DNA from: CAZJGG01 sp964545475
GTDB lineage: Bacteria > Bacillota > Clostridia > Lachnospirales > JAISER01
Assembly: GCA_964545475.1 (NCBI GenBank)
Contig: CAZJGG010000045.1
Location: 1-27,024, forward strand
Reading direction: 5' to 3'
DNA: 27,024 bases
Made by a program: the position numbers and the translations under genes
In this document: positions 8,641 through 15,362 of the stretch, piece after piece
How the letters are laid out: each line of letters begins with the position of its first letter
Numbering within the stretch: position 1 is the first letter of the stretch
The notes under the pieces: generated by a model
The model's database searches: none
What the model saw: only the letters and a program-made list of their open reading frames with translations
Told to the model about the DNA's origin: nothing

Positions 8641-8669
8641 TTGTTAGATAAAAGTTTCTATGATATAAT
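8641..8669 (+). promoter_or_regulatory. Sigma-A type promoter with extended -10, upstream of the SiaB-like gene
   Basis: TTGTTA at 8641-8646, a 17-base spacer, and TATAAT at 8664-8669 preceded by TG plus one base. The predicted transcript start near 8676 leaves a leader of about 115 bases. The gap 8443-8791 otherwise holds only the flotillin terminator, this promoter and the leader described next. Confidence 0.75.
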
Positions 8670-8695
8670 AATGTCTACGTTTGTGATAAATCAGC

Positions 8696-8723
8696 ATAAT
8701 TTTAGACAAAATTATATAATTTT
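8696..8723 (+). promoter_or_regulatory. Overlapping inverted repeats in the SiaB-like gene's leader
   Basis: Three 8-base blocks occur in a row: ATAATTTT (8696-8703), AAAATTAT (8708-8715) and ATAATTTT (8716-8723). The middle block can pair with either neighbour. It could be a protein-binding dyad or a weak RNA switch; AT-richness makes chance a real possibility. Confidence 0.3.
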
Positions 8724-8791
8724 AGTAAAACTATCAAATTACGAATGCTCAAAGTGGTAAACACTGATTAATTTTAGGAGGCAAATTATCA

Positions 8792-9352
8792 ATGAAAATA
8801 GAGATGTATTCGTTTTATAACTTGCTTAGCGAGAAAGGGATTATTCTCAGCTATTGTGGTCCTATGGTACAGGATAGTATTGTAGGAATTGCCGCCACGC
8901 TTAAGGACAAGCTTACAGCAGACTCCCTTCCAGCTTCTGCTTCCATGGCTATTTTTTCCATTTTTATTGAACAGATTCAAAACGCTATGTATTATTCCGC
9001 AGAACGAGAGATTATTCCGGAAGAAATTGTGACAAATTCCTCCTCTGGTGTGTTCGTAATCGGACAAACAGGAAACGCATATTTTATGCAATGCGGAAAC
9101 TATGTTAAAAACAGCCAAATCCAGCGTCTTACAGACAGCATAAATTATATTAACAGCTTAAACAAAGACGAGCTTAAAGCGTATTACCGTGAAAGGCGAA
9201 AATCCGATAACGACAACCCAGAAAGCCGGGGAGCAGGGCTTGGGCTTATTGAAATTGCTCGCCGTGCCACCTCTCCCCTTAAATTTGAGTTTTCCCAGCT
9301 CGACAATGAGTATTCTTTTTTCTCTTTGTACGCTACCGTAGCGGTTTGTTAA
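8792..9352 (+). CDS. SiaB family kinase-like protein (DUF6272)
   Basis: A 186-residue protein of the GHKL (histidine kinase-like) ATPase fold. The N box is FIEQIQNAMYYS, with E60 and N64, and the G box is SRGAGLGLIEIARRA (about 145-159). The overall pattern fits the SiaB/DUF6272 group. In Pseudomonas, SiaB phosphorylates the small protein SiaC in a partner-switching module with the phosphatase SiaA. No SiaC-like (DUF1987) or PP2C partner is encoded in this window, so the partner must be elsewhere. AGGAGG lies 12 bases before the ATG, and it has its own promoter. It stands alone between the flotillin operon and the ATPase pair. Confidence 0.75.
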   Translation: MKIEMYSFYNLLSEKGIILSYCGPMVQDSIVGIAATLKDKLTADSLPASASMAIFSIFIEQIQNAMYYSAEREIIPEEIVTNSSSGVFVIGQTGNAYFMQCGNYVKNSQIQRLTDSINYINSLNKDELKAYYRERRKSDNDNPESRGAGLGLIEIARRATSPLKFEFSQLDNEYSFFSLYATVAVC

Positions 9353-9476
9353 TAGATCTCTCCCAAAAACCTCATATCGCCGTCTTCATAAAATTAAAAA
9401 ATGCTATTTAGTTATAAATTATAACATATAATATAAAAATAACTATAATTAATGTATGCAAATTAAAATTATATGA

Positions 9477-9482
9477 TATAAT
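9477..9482 (+). promoter_or_regulatory. Extended -10 element for the ATPase/TOPRIM-like pair
   Basis: TGATATAAT, an extended -10, lies about 22 bases before the ATPase start codon. No convincing -35 is visible at 17 bases. Confidence 0.5.
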
Positions 9483-9504
9483 ATAACTAGAAAGGGGTTA
9501 TTTA

Positions 9505-10818
9505 ATGTTTAGATATGTGAAGCTCAAAAATTATAAATCTTTAGTTGATTTTTATGTCGATCTCACCACGAAGAAAAATACTCCACAAAAATTAATCTTA
9601 ACTTATGGAGAAAACGGTGTTGGTAAATCAAATTTTGCTGCAAGTTTTTTCACCATTTGTGAAACTATGAACACAAAATCTGTAAAAGATAGGTTCGAGG
9701 AATTTTTGGATAATAATAAGGAATTAGCTAAAGGTAAGAAAATAGATCTTTTCAAAAGATACTTTATGGATACAGAAGCTATTATAAAAAGTTGTAAGAC
9801 AAATAGCTCCACGGATAATATGGTACTTGAATTCGGTTTTAGAATAAAAGGTTATAACGGAGTTTATAGTTTAGAAACAGATGATACTCAAATAGTCTAT
9901 GAACGTTTAGAATTTGTTTGGAATAAAAATCAAACCACATTTTTTGAAATTTCAGATAATTCAATTAAATTAAATAAAAATATTTTTATAAAGCCAGAGT
10001 ATCAAAACGAAATAGAAGATATTATAGATAAATATTGGGGAAAACATTCTTTATTATCTTTGATTGTATACGAAATAGATGATAAAAAAGATGGTTATGT
10101 AAAAAACCGTCTATGCAAAGGTCTCATTGATGTAATCTCCTTTTTTATGGCATTATCTATAAGAGTTAAAGATGGTTGTAGAGGAGAAAAAGGAAAAATA
10201 GAATTGTTTCATCATATTTTGGAATACTTAGATTCTGGTGATATACCAGCCTCGAAATTAACTAAATTAAACAAAACTGAGGAATTTTTAAATAATTTTT
10301 TCACTAGTTTATATTCGGATGTAAAACAAGCTTACTATAAACGTGATATTATTGATGACAAAATATTTTATCAGTTATATTTCAAAAAGTTAATGTTTGA
10401 TAGACTTGTGGATGTTAATTTTAAACAGGAATCTACAGGTACTCAAAATATATTAGATATCCTACCTTTCTTTATTGCAAGTGTAGAAGGAAATCCCGTA
10501 ATTATTGATGAATTGGATTCAGGTATTCATGATTTATTAATTAATATTATTTTAGAAAACCTTTACGAATCAATTAAAGGTCAATTAATTATTACTACTC
10601 ATAACACATTATTATTAGAATCTGATCTTGATAAAAATAGCGTGTATATTTTTGGAGTCGATCAAGATGCAAATAAAACATTGCTACCATTGACTTATTT
10701 TGAAGATCGTATTCATCCTAATTTAAACATACGAAAAAGATATTTGAAAGGAATATATGGGGGAGTTCCAATTACTATGGACGTTGATTTTAGCGAGTTG
10801 ACCTCAAAATTGAAATAG
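9505..10818 (+). CDS. AAA (OLD/ABC-class) ATPase, candidate defence ATPase
   Basis: A 437-residue ATPase of the AAA_15/AAA_21 type, related to RecF/SMC/OLD proteins. Visible marks are Walker A GENGVGKS (35-42), an ABC-signature-like ESTGTQ (309-314), Walker B VIIDEL with D335 and E336, and a switch histidine in ITTHN (H366). The middle third is the insertion or coiled-coil region typical of the class. The N-terminus YVKLKNYKSL is the usual first strand. GAAAGGGG precedes the ATG. The next gene starts 12 bases after the stop and encodes a TOPRIM-like protein, a layout shared with two-gene defence modules such as PARIS (AriA) and RloAB (RloA). Two 60-base lines counted by hand gave about 28% GC, well below the V-ATPase genes. 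The defence role is inference. Confidence 0.8.
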   Translation: MFRYVKLKNYKSLVDFYVDLTTKKNTPQKLILTYGENGVGKSNFAASFFTICETMNTKSVKDRFEEFLDNNKELAKGKKIDLFKRYFMDTEAIIKSCKTNSSTDNMVLEFGFRIKGYNGVYSLETDDTQIVYERLEFVWNKNQTTFFEISDNSIKLNKNIFIKPEYQNEIEDIIDKYWGKHSLLSLIVYEIDDKKDGYVKNRLCKGLIDVISFFMALSIRVKDGCRGEKGKIELFHHILEYLDSGDIPASKLTKLNKTEEFLNNFFTSLYSDVKQAYYKRDIIDDKIFYQLYFKKLMFDRLVDVNFKQESTGTQNILDILPFFIASVEGNPVIIDELDSGIHDLLINIILENLYESIKGQLIITTHNTLLLESDLDKNSVYIFGVDQDANKTLLPLTYFEDRIHPNLNIRKRYLKGIYGGVPITMDVDFSELTSKLK

Positions 10819-10830
10819 GGGGATATTATT

Positions 10831-10892
10831 ATGGTTAAACTATTTCGTATTTAAAAGCAATCGTCATTTGCCATGGTAAGTCTGAAAAACAA
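10831..10892 (+). other. Out-of-frame 5' end of the TOPRIM-like gene (apparent frameshift)
   Basis: AGGGGG and a correctly spaced ATG at 10831 open a frame that reads MVKLFRI and stops at once. The next frame, from 10848 onward, reads YLKAIVICHGKSEKQ and runs without a stop into the long reading frame from 10893. Restoring one base near 10848 would join MVKLFR to YLKAIVICHGKSE and give about 211 residues. The hydrophobic strand plus GKSE motif looks like the authentic first element of the domain, so I read this as a lost base, either real or a sequencing error. Confidence 0.65.
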
Positions 10893-11468
10893 ATGTGCGA
10901 TTTTATCAAATCTAATTTACGTATTAAAATAGAAGTTGAAAGTGATAAAAAAGGTACAAAATCCATTCAAATAACAAGTATAATGAACGTTTTAAATGGT
11001 AAAAAATTTAAAACGTTTAATAATTTTATACGAGAGTTTGATGATGCAGAAATTGTTAAGAATAAATCAAAAAAGAAATTATCAGATACTTTTAAAATTT
11101 TTATAATTATGGATACAGATGATTGTACCGATGCACAACGCAGAGATTTTATAAATAAAGATATGTTTAAAAAACATTGGTTATATGAATATATTGTTCC
11201 AATTTATAATACACCGGAATTGGAAACTGTATTGGAAAAATCAAAAATTAAATTTACAAAACAAGGGGACGAGCGAAAAAAAGAATACATAAAAATATTT
11301 CCTACAGACAAAAAATATTTAACAAAAGATTTTGTGCAGATTAAAGACTTTTGTGAAGCTCTTAAAAAATGCGCACAAACAAACATGTATGAATTTGTAG
11401 ATTTTTGCTTGAATATTGTGAGTAATGAGAAAGAGAATCTAACAGATAACACCAAAAATCAAGAGTGA
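10893..11468 (+). CDS. Small TOPRIM-like protein, partner of the upstream ATPase; 5' truncated by frameshift
   Basis: The open frame encodes 191 residues from an internal ATG with no ribosome site; the native start is probably at 10831 (see the entry for the out-of-frame segment). Key marks are the acidic cluster FIIMDTDDC and a later IVPIYNTPELETVL block, a layout seen in RloB-like and DUF4435-like TOPRIM proteins. The missing N-terminal strand with CHGKSE lies upstream, out of frame. The family's first glutamate appears as histidine in CHGKSE, so catalytic status is uncertain. I do not recognise a named gene. It pairs with the ATPase gene immediately upstream, and the two end in a shared terminator. 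Confidence 0.6.
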   Translation: MCDFIKSNLRIKIEVESDKKGTKSIQITSIMNVLNGKKFKTFNNFIREFDDAEIVKNKSKKKLSDTFKIFIIMDTDDCTDAQRRDFINKDMFKKHWLYEYIVPIYNTPELETVLEKSKIKFTKQGDERKKEYIKIFPTDKKYLTKDFVQIKDFCEALKKCAQTNMYEFVDFCLNIVSNEKENLTDNTKNQE

Positions 11469-11527
11469 ATAAAACAAAAATAAATCTTACAACTTTTATA
11501 AATCTTACATATTTTATAAAATAATTG

Positions 11528-11569
11528 AAAAAAGCTGCAACCCATGTTACTAGGTCTGCAGCTTTTTTT
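11528..11569. terminator. Bidirectional terminator between the ATPase pair and tRNA-Arg
   Basis: AAAAAAGCTGCA (11528-11539) pairs with its inverse at 11557-11568, with an inner ACC/GGT extension. T runs follow on both strands. It can end the plus-strand ATPase/TOPRIM transcript and the minus-strand tRNA transcript. Confidence 0.85.
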
Positions 11570-11574
11570 AATGA

Positions 11575-11646
11575 CACCCCCGACGCGAGTCGAACGCATG
11601 ACTAGCCCTTAGGAGGGGCTTGTTATATCCACTTAACTACGGGGGC
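11575..11646 (-). tRNA. tRNA-Arg (anticodon CCU)
   Basis: A full 72-base cloverleaf on the minus strand. The acceptor stem is GCCCCCG with CGGGGGT (a G-U pair at the end), the D arm is GTTA/TAAC, the anticodon stem AGCCC/GGGCT encloses loop CTCCTAA (anticodon CCT, reading AGG), the variable loop has four bases, and the T arm is ATGCG-TTCGACT-CGCGT. The discriminator is G, and CCA is not encoded. Its 3' end faces the ATPase pair. Confidence 0.95.
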
Positions 11647-11738
11647 ATATTTATTAATTTGTTACGTAATTCATTTAAGCATATGAATGTTTTTGGTTAG
11701 TAATTCAAAATTCACGGCATATGAATAAATATGAATGT

Positions 11739-11767
11739 ATTATATAACATTATATTATAAATTTCAA
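11739..11767 (-). promoter_or_regulatory. Sigma-A promoter for tRNA-Arg
   Basis: On the minus strand, TTGAAA (11767-11762), a 17-base spacer, and TATAAT (11744-11739). The predicted leader before the mature tRNA is about 85 bases. This promoter diverges from the V-ATPase promoter. Confidence 0.65.
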
Positions 11768-11820
11768 TAACAAATTTTTTATTAATTTTAGGTAAAATTT
11801 TATTAAATGCAAAACAACCT

Positions 11821-11849
11821 TTGACAATATATTGAAAATTATGTACAAT
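11821..11849 (+). promoter_or_regulatory. Sigma-A promoter of the V-ATPase operon
   Basis: TTGACA at 11821-11826, exactly 17 bases, then TACAAT at 11844-11849. The transcript should begin near 11856, about 70 bases before the first gene. This excludes an in-frame ATG at 11832, which lies inside the promoter. Confidence 0.85.
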
Positions 11850-11924
11850 TTAGTTATTATTGGCTGTATCTTGATTTTTTTTTACAGCCTTAGTGACATT
11901 TTATTTTTAAAAGGGGGTGAAAAT

Positions 11925-12239
11925 TTGGCAAAAGAAGCGATTATTAAAATTAAAGAAGCGGAAGAAACAGGCAACGAAATAGTTTTAAAAGCTAACGAAA
12001 ACGCAAAACAAATTTTAAAGAATGCTGAAAGCGACGGTGATAAGAAATATAAAGATATTATTGACCAAGCAAATAAACAAAAAATTGAAATGGTTGAAAA
12101 AGCAAAAAAAGAAGCGCTTTTGGAATGCGAGCCTTTAGAAAGGCAAGCGCAGGAAGAGCTTCTTAAAATTAATAATCCCGACAAGGCTAAACAACAAAAA
12201 ACAATCGAGTTAATAGTGGAAAGGATTGTGAATGTATAA
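11925..12239 (+). CDS. ntpF: V-type ATPase peripheral stalk subunit (NtpF/AhaH-like)
   Basis: A 104-residue charged, helical coiled-coil protein rich in Ala, Glu and Lys, starting LAKEAIIKIKEAEETG (initiator read as Met). It fits the G-like peripheral-stalk subunit that pairs with subunit E to hold the catalytic head still. The start is TTG at 11925, with AAGGGGGTG just upstream; a longer frame from ATG 11832 would begin inside the promoter and add an unrelated hydrophobic stretch. First gene of the operon, its TAA overlaps the ATG of ntpI by one base. Gene order then follows Enterococcus hirae ntpFIKECGABD. Confidence 0.85.
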   Translation: MAKEAIIKIKEAEETGNEIVLKANENAKQILKNAESDGDKKYKDIIDQANKQKIEMVEKAKKEALLECEPLERQAQEELLKINNPDKAKQQKTIELIVERIVNV

Positions 12240-14215
12240 TGGCAGTTGTAAAAATGAATAAGTTCACTATCTTGACCTTTGAAGGCTTTAAAAACGATTT
12301 GTTAAAGCATCTGCAAATATTTGAGGGTGTTCATTTCAAGGATTTGCAAGACAGTGACGATTTAGAGCTTACGTTTCTTAAAAAAGATAACGCCAGAGAA
12401 CGTGTTGTTGAATACGAGAGCGAAGTTTCTAAAATTAAGTTTGTCGAGGAAAGAATTAAGCCGTTTGTGGAAGCGCCCAAAGGCTTAAAGGCGTACACAA
12501 CTGTCCCTGTAACCATGTCGTTTGACGAATTTGAAGCATTTGCAGTCAGATACGACCATAACAAGATTTACGACGAGGTAAAAAACCTTGACGAACAATT
12601 TAAAGCAATAAAAACAGAAAAAAACAAGCTTAAAAACGATTCGGAAAGCTTGAATAGCTGGCTTAGACTTGATACTTCCACAAAAGAACTTGATAGACTT
12701 AAAAACTGTGCATATTTTGTGGGCGTTGTTAACAAAACACCGCCGGAACAAATATTAGATACAATTTCAAAGGCGTATCCATCGGCTTTTTTTGAAATTA
12801 TCAACTCTGATAAAGACGAAACCGCAATTTTATTAATTGTTCCTGCTAATCAAGGAGACGAAGCGTTTAATACGCTAAAATCAATGAACTTTTCAAAGGC
12901 TAGTTTAAGCCTTGTAAACGTTCCTGCAGAGCAAATTGCGGCAAACGAAAGAAAAACGGCGGAACTTACCGAAAAAGAAGAAAGCTTGAAAAATGAAATT
13001 GCCAAATACGCAAGCGAAAATCAAAATTTAAGCATTGCTCTTGATTATTACAAAACGGTTTTAGAGCGCTATAAAGCTTGCGATAACTTCCTTACCCTTG
13101 ACAATGTTGTTATTATTGAGGGCTGGACGCCGGAAGAAGATTTTACTAAGCTTGAGCAAATTTTAACAAATTGCTGCGGCAAGGAATATTACGTTGAAAA
13201 AGAAGTGGTAGCTTCCGATTCAATAGAAGTTCCTATTAAGCTTAAAAACAACAAAATTGTTTCAGCTTTTGAAAGCATTACAAGCATGTATTCTTTGCCA
13301 AGATATAACGAGTTTGACCCTACGCCGCTTCTAACCCCGTTTTACATTTTGTTTTTCGGGCTTATGATTGGCGATATTGGCTATGGTTTGCTGCTTTTAA
13401 TAGGCACTTTATTTGCAAAAAGGCTTAACCTTGCCGAAGGCGTTAAAAACTTCATGGGATTTTTAAATATTTTAAGCATTTCCGTTATTGGCGCTGGTAT
13501 TTTATACGGTTCCGCTTTCGGTTTTGCAGTGTTTACTCCTATACCGTCGGCGGAGACCGAAACAGGCTATAAAGCCATTTTAGACTCTGGCGTTGATATT
13601 ACAACAATGATTATTGTTTCAGTAATAATCGGTGTTGTACACGTTTTATTCGGCGTTTTAGTTAAAGGTTATGCCCTTTTAAAAGAAGGCAAAGTTTTAG
13701 ACGCAATTTACGATTCTGTATTTTGGTTTTTTTGCGTTCTTTCAGGGTTAGGCTGGCTTGTTGGCGCAGCAGGGTTTTTACCTGCAAACATTGCAAGCAT
13801 CTGCATGTGGGTTTTTTGGGCAACGGTTATTGGCCTTATACTTACACAAGGAAGGGAAAACAAAACAATTGCAACAAAGCTTGCGGGCGGGCTTTTTGGT
13901 GTTTACGGCTTAACAAGCTACGTTGGGGACATTGTATCCTACACGCGTATTATTGCGCTTGCATTATCCGGCGCATATATTGCTATGAGCTTTAACATAA
14001 TGGCAGGACTTATGCCAAACCCATTGCTTAAATTCACGGCTAGTGTTGTAATTTTTGTTTTCGGTCAAACGCTTAACTTAGGGCTTGGTGTTTTGGGCGC
14101 ATACGTTCACACGTGCCGTTTGCAATACGTTGAATATTTCGGTAAATTCTATGAAGGCGGCGGAAAACCGTTCAAGCCTTTAAAGCTAATGAATCAATTT
14201 ATAAAAATTAAATAA
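12239..14215 (+). CDS. ntpI: V-type ATPase subunit I (a-subunit, membrane stator)
   Basis: The stator subunit that carries the ion half-channels facing the rotor ring; 658 residues. The first 355 or so are a soluble arm that binds the peripheral stalks, and includes a coiled coil. The rest holds about seven to eight membrane helices beginning PLLTPFYILFFGLMIGD. The essential arginine lies in DIVSYTRIIALALSG (R570). The C-terminal HTCRLQYVEYFGKFY block is typical of the family. ATG overlaps the upstream stop by one base, so translation is probably coupled. The next gene encodes the rotor ring it works against. Confidence 0.96.
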   Translation: MAVVKMNKFTILTFEGFKNDLLKHLQIFEGVHFKDLQDSDDLELTFLKKDNARERVVEYESEVSKIKFVEERIKPFVEAPKGLKAYTTVPVTMSFDEFEAFAVRYDHNKIYDEVKNLDEQFKAIKTEKNKLKNDSESLNSWLRLDTSTKELDRLKNCAYFVGVVNKTPPEQILDTISKAYPSAFFEIINSDKDETAILLIVPANQGDEAFNTLKSMNFSKASLSLVNVPAEQIAANERKTAELTEKEESLKNEIAKYASENQNLSIALDYYKTVLERYKACDNFLTLDNVVIIEGWTPEEDFTKLEQILTNCCGKEYYVEKEVVASDSIEVPIKLKNNKIVSAFESITSMYSLPRYNEFDPTPLLTPFYILFFGLMIGDIGYGLLLLIGTLFAKRLNLAEGVKNFMGFLNILSISVIGAGILYGSAFGFAVFTPIPSAETETGYKAILDSGVDITTMIIVSVIIGVVHVLFGVLVKGYALLKEGKVLDAIYDSVFWFFCVLSGLGWLVGAAGFLPANIASICMWVFWATVIGLILTQGRENKTIATKLAGGLFGVYGLTSYVGDIVSYTRIIALALSGAYIAMSFNIMAGLMPNPLLKFTASVVIFVFGQTLNLGLGVLGAYVHTCRLQYVEYFGKFYEGGGKPFKPLKLMNQFIKIK

Positions 14216-14235
14216 ACATTTTAGGAGGAATTTGG

Positions 14236-14715
14236 ATGAATTTTTTACAAGCTAACGGTGGGTACATTTTTGCGGCTTTAGGAGCAGCAATTGCGGTATT
14301 TATGGCAGGCGCTGGCTCTGCTAAAGGCTGCGGTATTGTTGGTAAAACTGCGGCAGGAGTTATCACCGCAGAACCGGATAAATTCGGTAAAGCGCTTATT
14401 TTACAGCTTCTTCCAGGTACACAAGGCTTATACGGCTTCATTATCGGTTTCTTAATTGCTCTTCAATTAGCAAACCCTGTAACTATGATGCAAGGTATAT
14501 ATTTATTTGCAGCTGGTCTTCCTGTTGGTATCGCAGGTTTCTTCTCTGGTATTTCACAAGGCGAAGTTTCTGCAGCAGGCTTACAAATTTTAGCAAAAAA
14601 CCCAGACCAAACTACAAAAGGCATTATCTTCGCAGCTATCGTTGAAACTTATGCAATCTTAGGCTTCGTTGCTTCAATCATTTTATTATTCGTTACTACG
14701 CCAATCGGTAAATAA
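14236..14715 (+). CDS. ntpK: V-type ATPase subunit K (rotor proteolipid)
   Basis: A four-helix proteolipid made of two fused hairpins (159 residues) that forms the ion-carrying rotor ring. The essential carboxylate is E137 in IVETYAILGF. By comparison with E. hirae NtpK, the residues that bind sodium there (L61, T64, Q65, Q110, E139) correspond to L59, T62, Q63, Q108 and E137 here at a constant offset of two. All are identical, as is the surrounding LPGTQGLYGF. This predicts Na+ rather than H+ coupling, as inference from known structure. AGGAGG precedes the ATG. It lies between ntpI and ntpE. Confidence 0.96.
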   Translation: MNFLQANGGYIFAALGAAIAVFMAGAGSAKGCGIVGKTAAGVITAEPDKFGKALILQLLPGTQGLYGFIIGFLIALQLANPVTMMQGIYLFAAGLPVGIAGFFSGISQGEVSAAGLQILAKNPDQTTKGIIFAAIVETYAILGFVASIILLFVTTPIGK

Positions 14716-14730
14716 GAGGGACGTGTTTAT

Positions 14731-15315
14731 ATGTCTAATTTAGATAACCTTGTTTCAAAAATTATTGATGATTCCAACAAAAAAGCGAAAGCCATAATTG
14801 ATGAAGCAAATTTAAACGCTGCTAAAATCGTAAATACAAAGGTTGAGGCGGCAAACGCACAAAGCGAGCAAATTCTTTCAAATGCAAAATTGGAAGCACA
14901 AAGGACAAAAGAACAGATTGTTGCAGGCAAAAGGCTTGAAATACGTGATAGTAAGCTTTTAGCAAAGCAAGATGTTATTGAAAATTCTTTTAAGCTTGCC
15001 GTTGAAAGCATGAAAAAAATGTCTAAAGAAGATTTTGCGGCCTTTCTTGAAAGATATTTGTTAAAGCTTCCCATTCATGGCGACGAACAGATAATTGTTC
15101 CGAAACGTTATGAGGACATTGACATAAACAAAATCAATTCCAAACTGGCTCAAAACAATACCTTGGGTAAGCTTTCTATATTAAAAGACGTTAAAGAAAT
15201 TGACGGTGGCTTTATTCTTGTGCGTGAGGGCATTGAAAACAACAATACTTACGAATCCTTGCTTGATTATTACCGTGCGGAGCTTGAAACGGCCGTTGTT
15301 GAAAATCTATTCTAA
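14731..15315 (+). CDS. ntpE: V-type ATPase subunit E (peripheral stalk)
   Basis: A 194-residue subunit with a long N-terminal coiled coil (DSNKKAKAIIDEANLNAAK and onward) and a C-terminal alpha/beta head (IDGGFILVREGIENNNTYE, then LDYYRAELE). It pairs with NtpF to make the peripheral stalks that link the A3B3 head to subunit I. The ribosome site is weak (GAGGGA). It starts 15 bases after ntpK and is followed by a junction carrying two small inverted repeats before ntpC. Confidence 0.9.
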   Translation: MSNLDNLVSKIIDDSNKKAKAIIDEANLNAAKIVNTKVEAANAQSEQILSNAKLEAQRTKEQIVAGKRLEIRDSKLLAKQDVIENSFKLAVESMKKMSKEDFAAFLERYLLKLPIHGDEQIIVPKRYEDIDINKINSKLAQNNTLGKLSILKDVKEIDGGFILVREGIENNNTYESLLDYYRAELETAVVENLF

Positions 15316-15346
15316 CGCAGGGATAATCTGCGTATAAGAATATACG
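15315..15346 (+). promoter_or_regulatory. Two overlapping small hairpins in the ntpE-ntpC junction
   Basis: ACGCAG/CTGCGT (15315-15320 with 15328-15333) and CGTATA/TATACG (15331-15336 with 15341-15346) are perfect six-base inverted repeats that share three bases, so only one can form fully at a time. They lie directly before the ntpC ribosome site (GGAGGT, 15351-15356). There is no T run, so this is not a terminator. Confidence 0.4.
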
Positions 15347-15362
15347 AAAAGGAGGTCAAGTA

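Noticed and set aside
10831..10892. Programmed -1 frameshift as the explanation for the TOPRIM-like gene
   Set aside because: No slippery heptamer in the right frame was found between the ATG and the stop; P-site codons such as ATT and TTT do not re-pair after a one-base slip. A lost base is simpler.
8443..11574. Island boundary repeat of the tRNA-Arg 3' end
   Set aside because: I looked for a second copy of the tRNA 3' sequence to the left and saw none, and no integrase gene.
11679..11738. Repeated CATATGAAT words in the tRNA-ntpF gap, as a possible operator or att site
   Set aside because: Short, AT-rich and irregularly spaced, without symmetry; no match to the tRNA end.
11832..11924. N-terminal extension of ntpF from ATG 11832
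   Set aside because: It overlaps the promoter -10, lacks a ribosome site, and adds a hydrophobic stretch foreign to the family.
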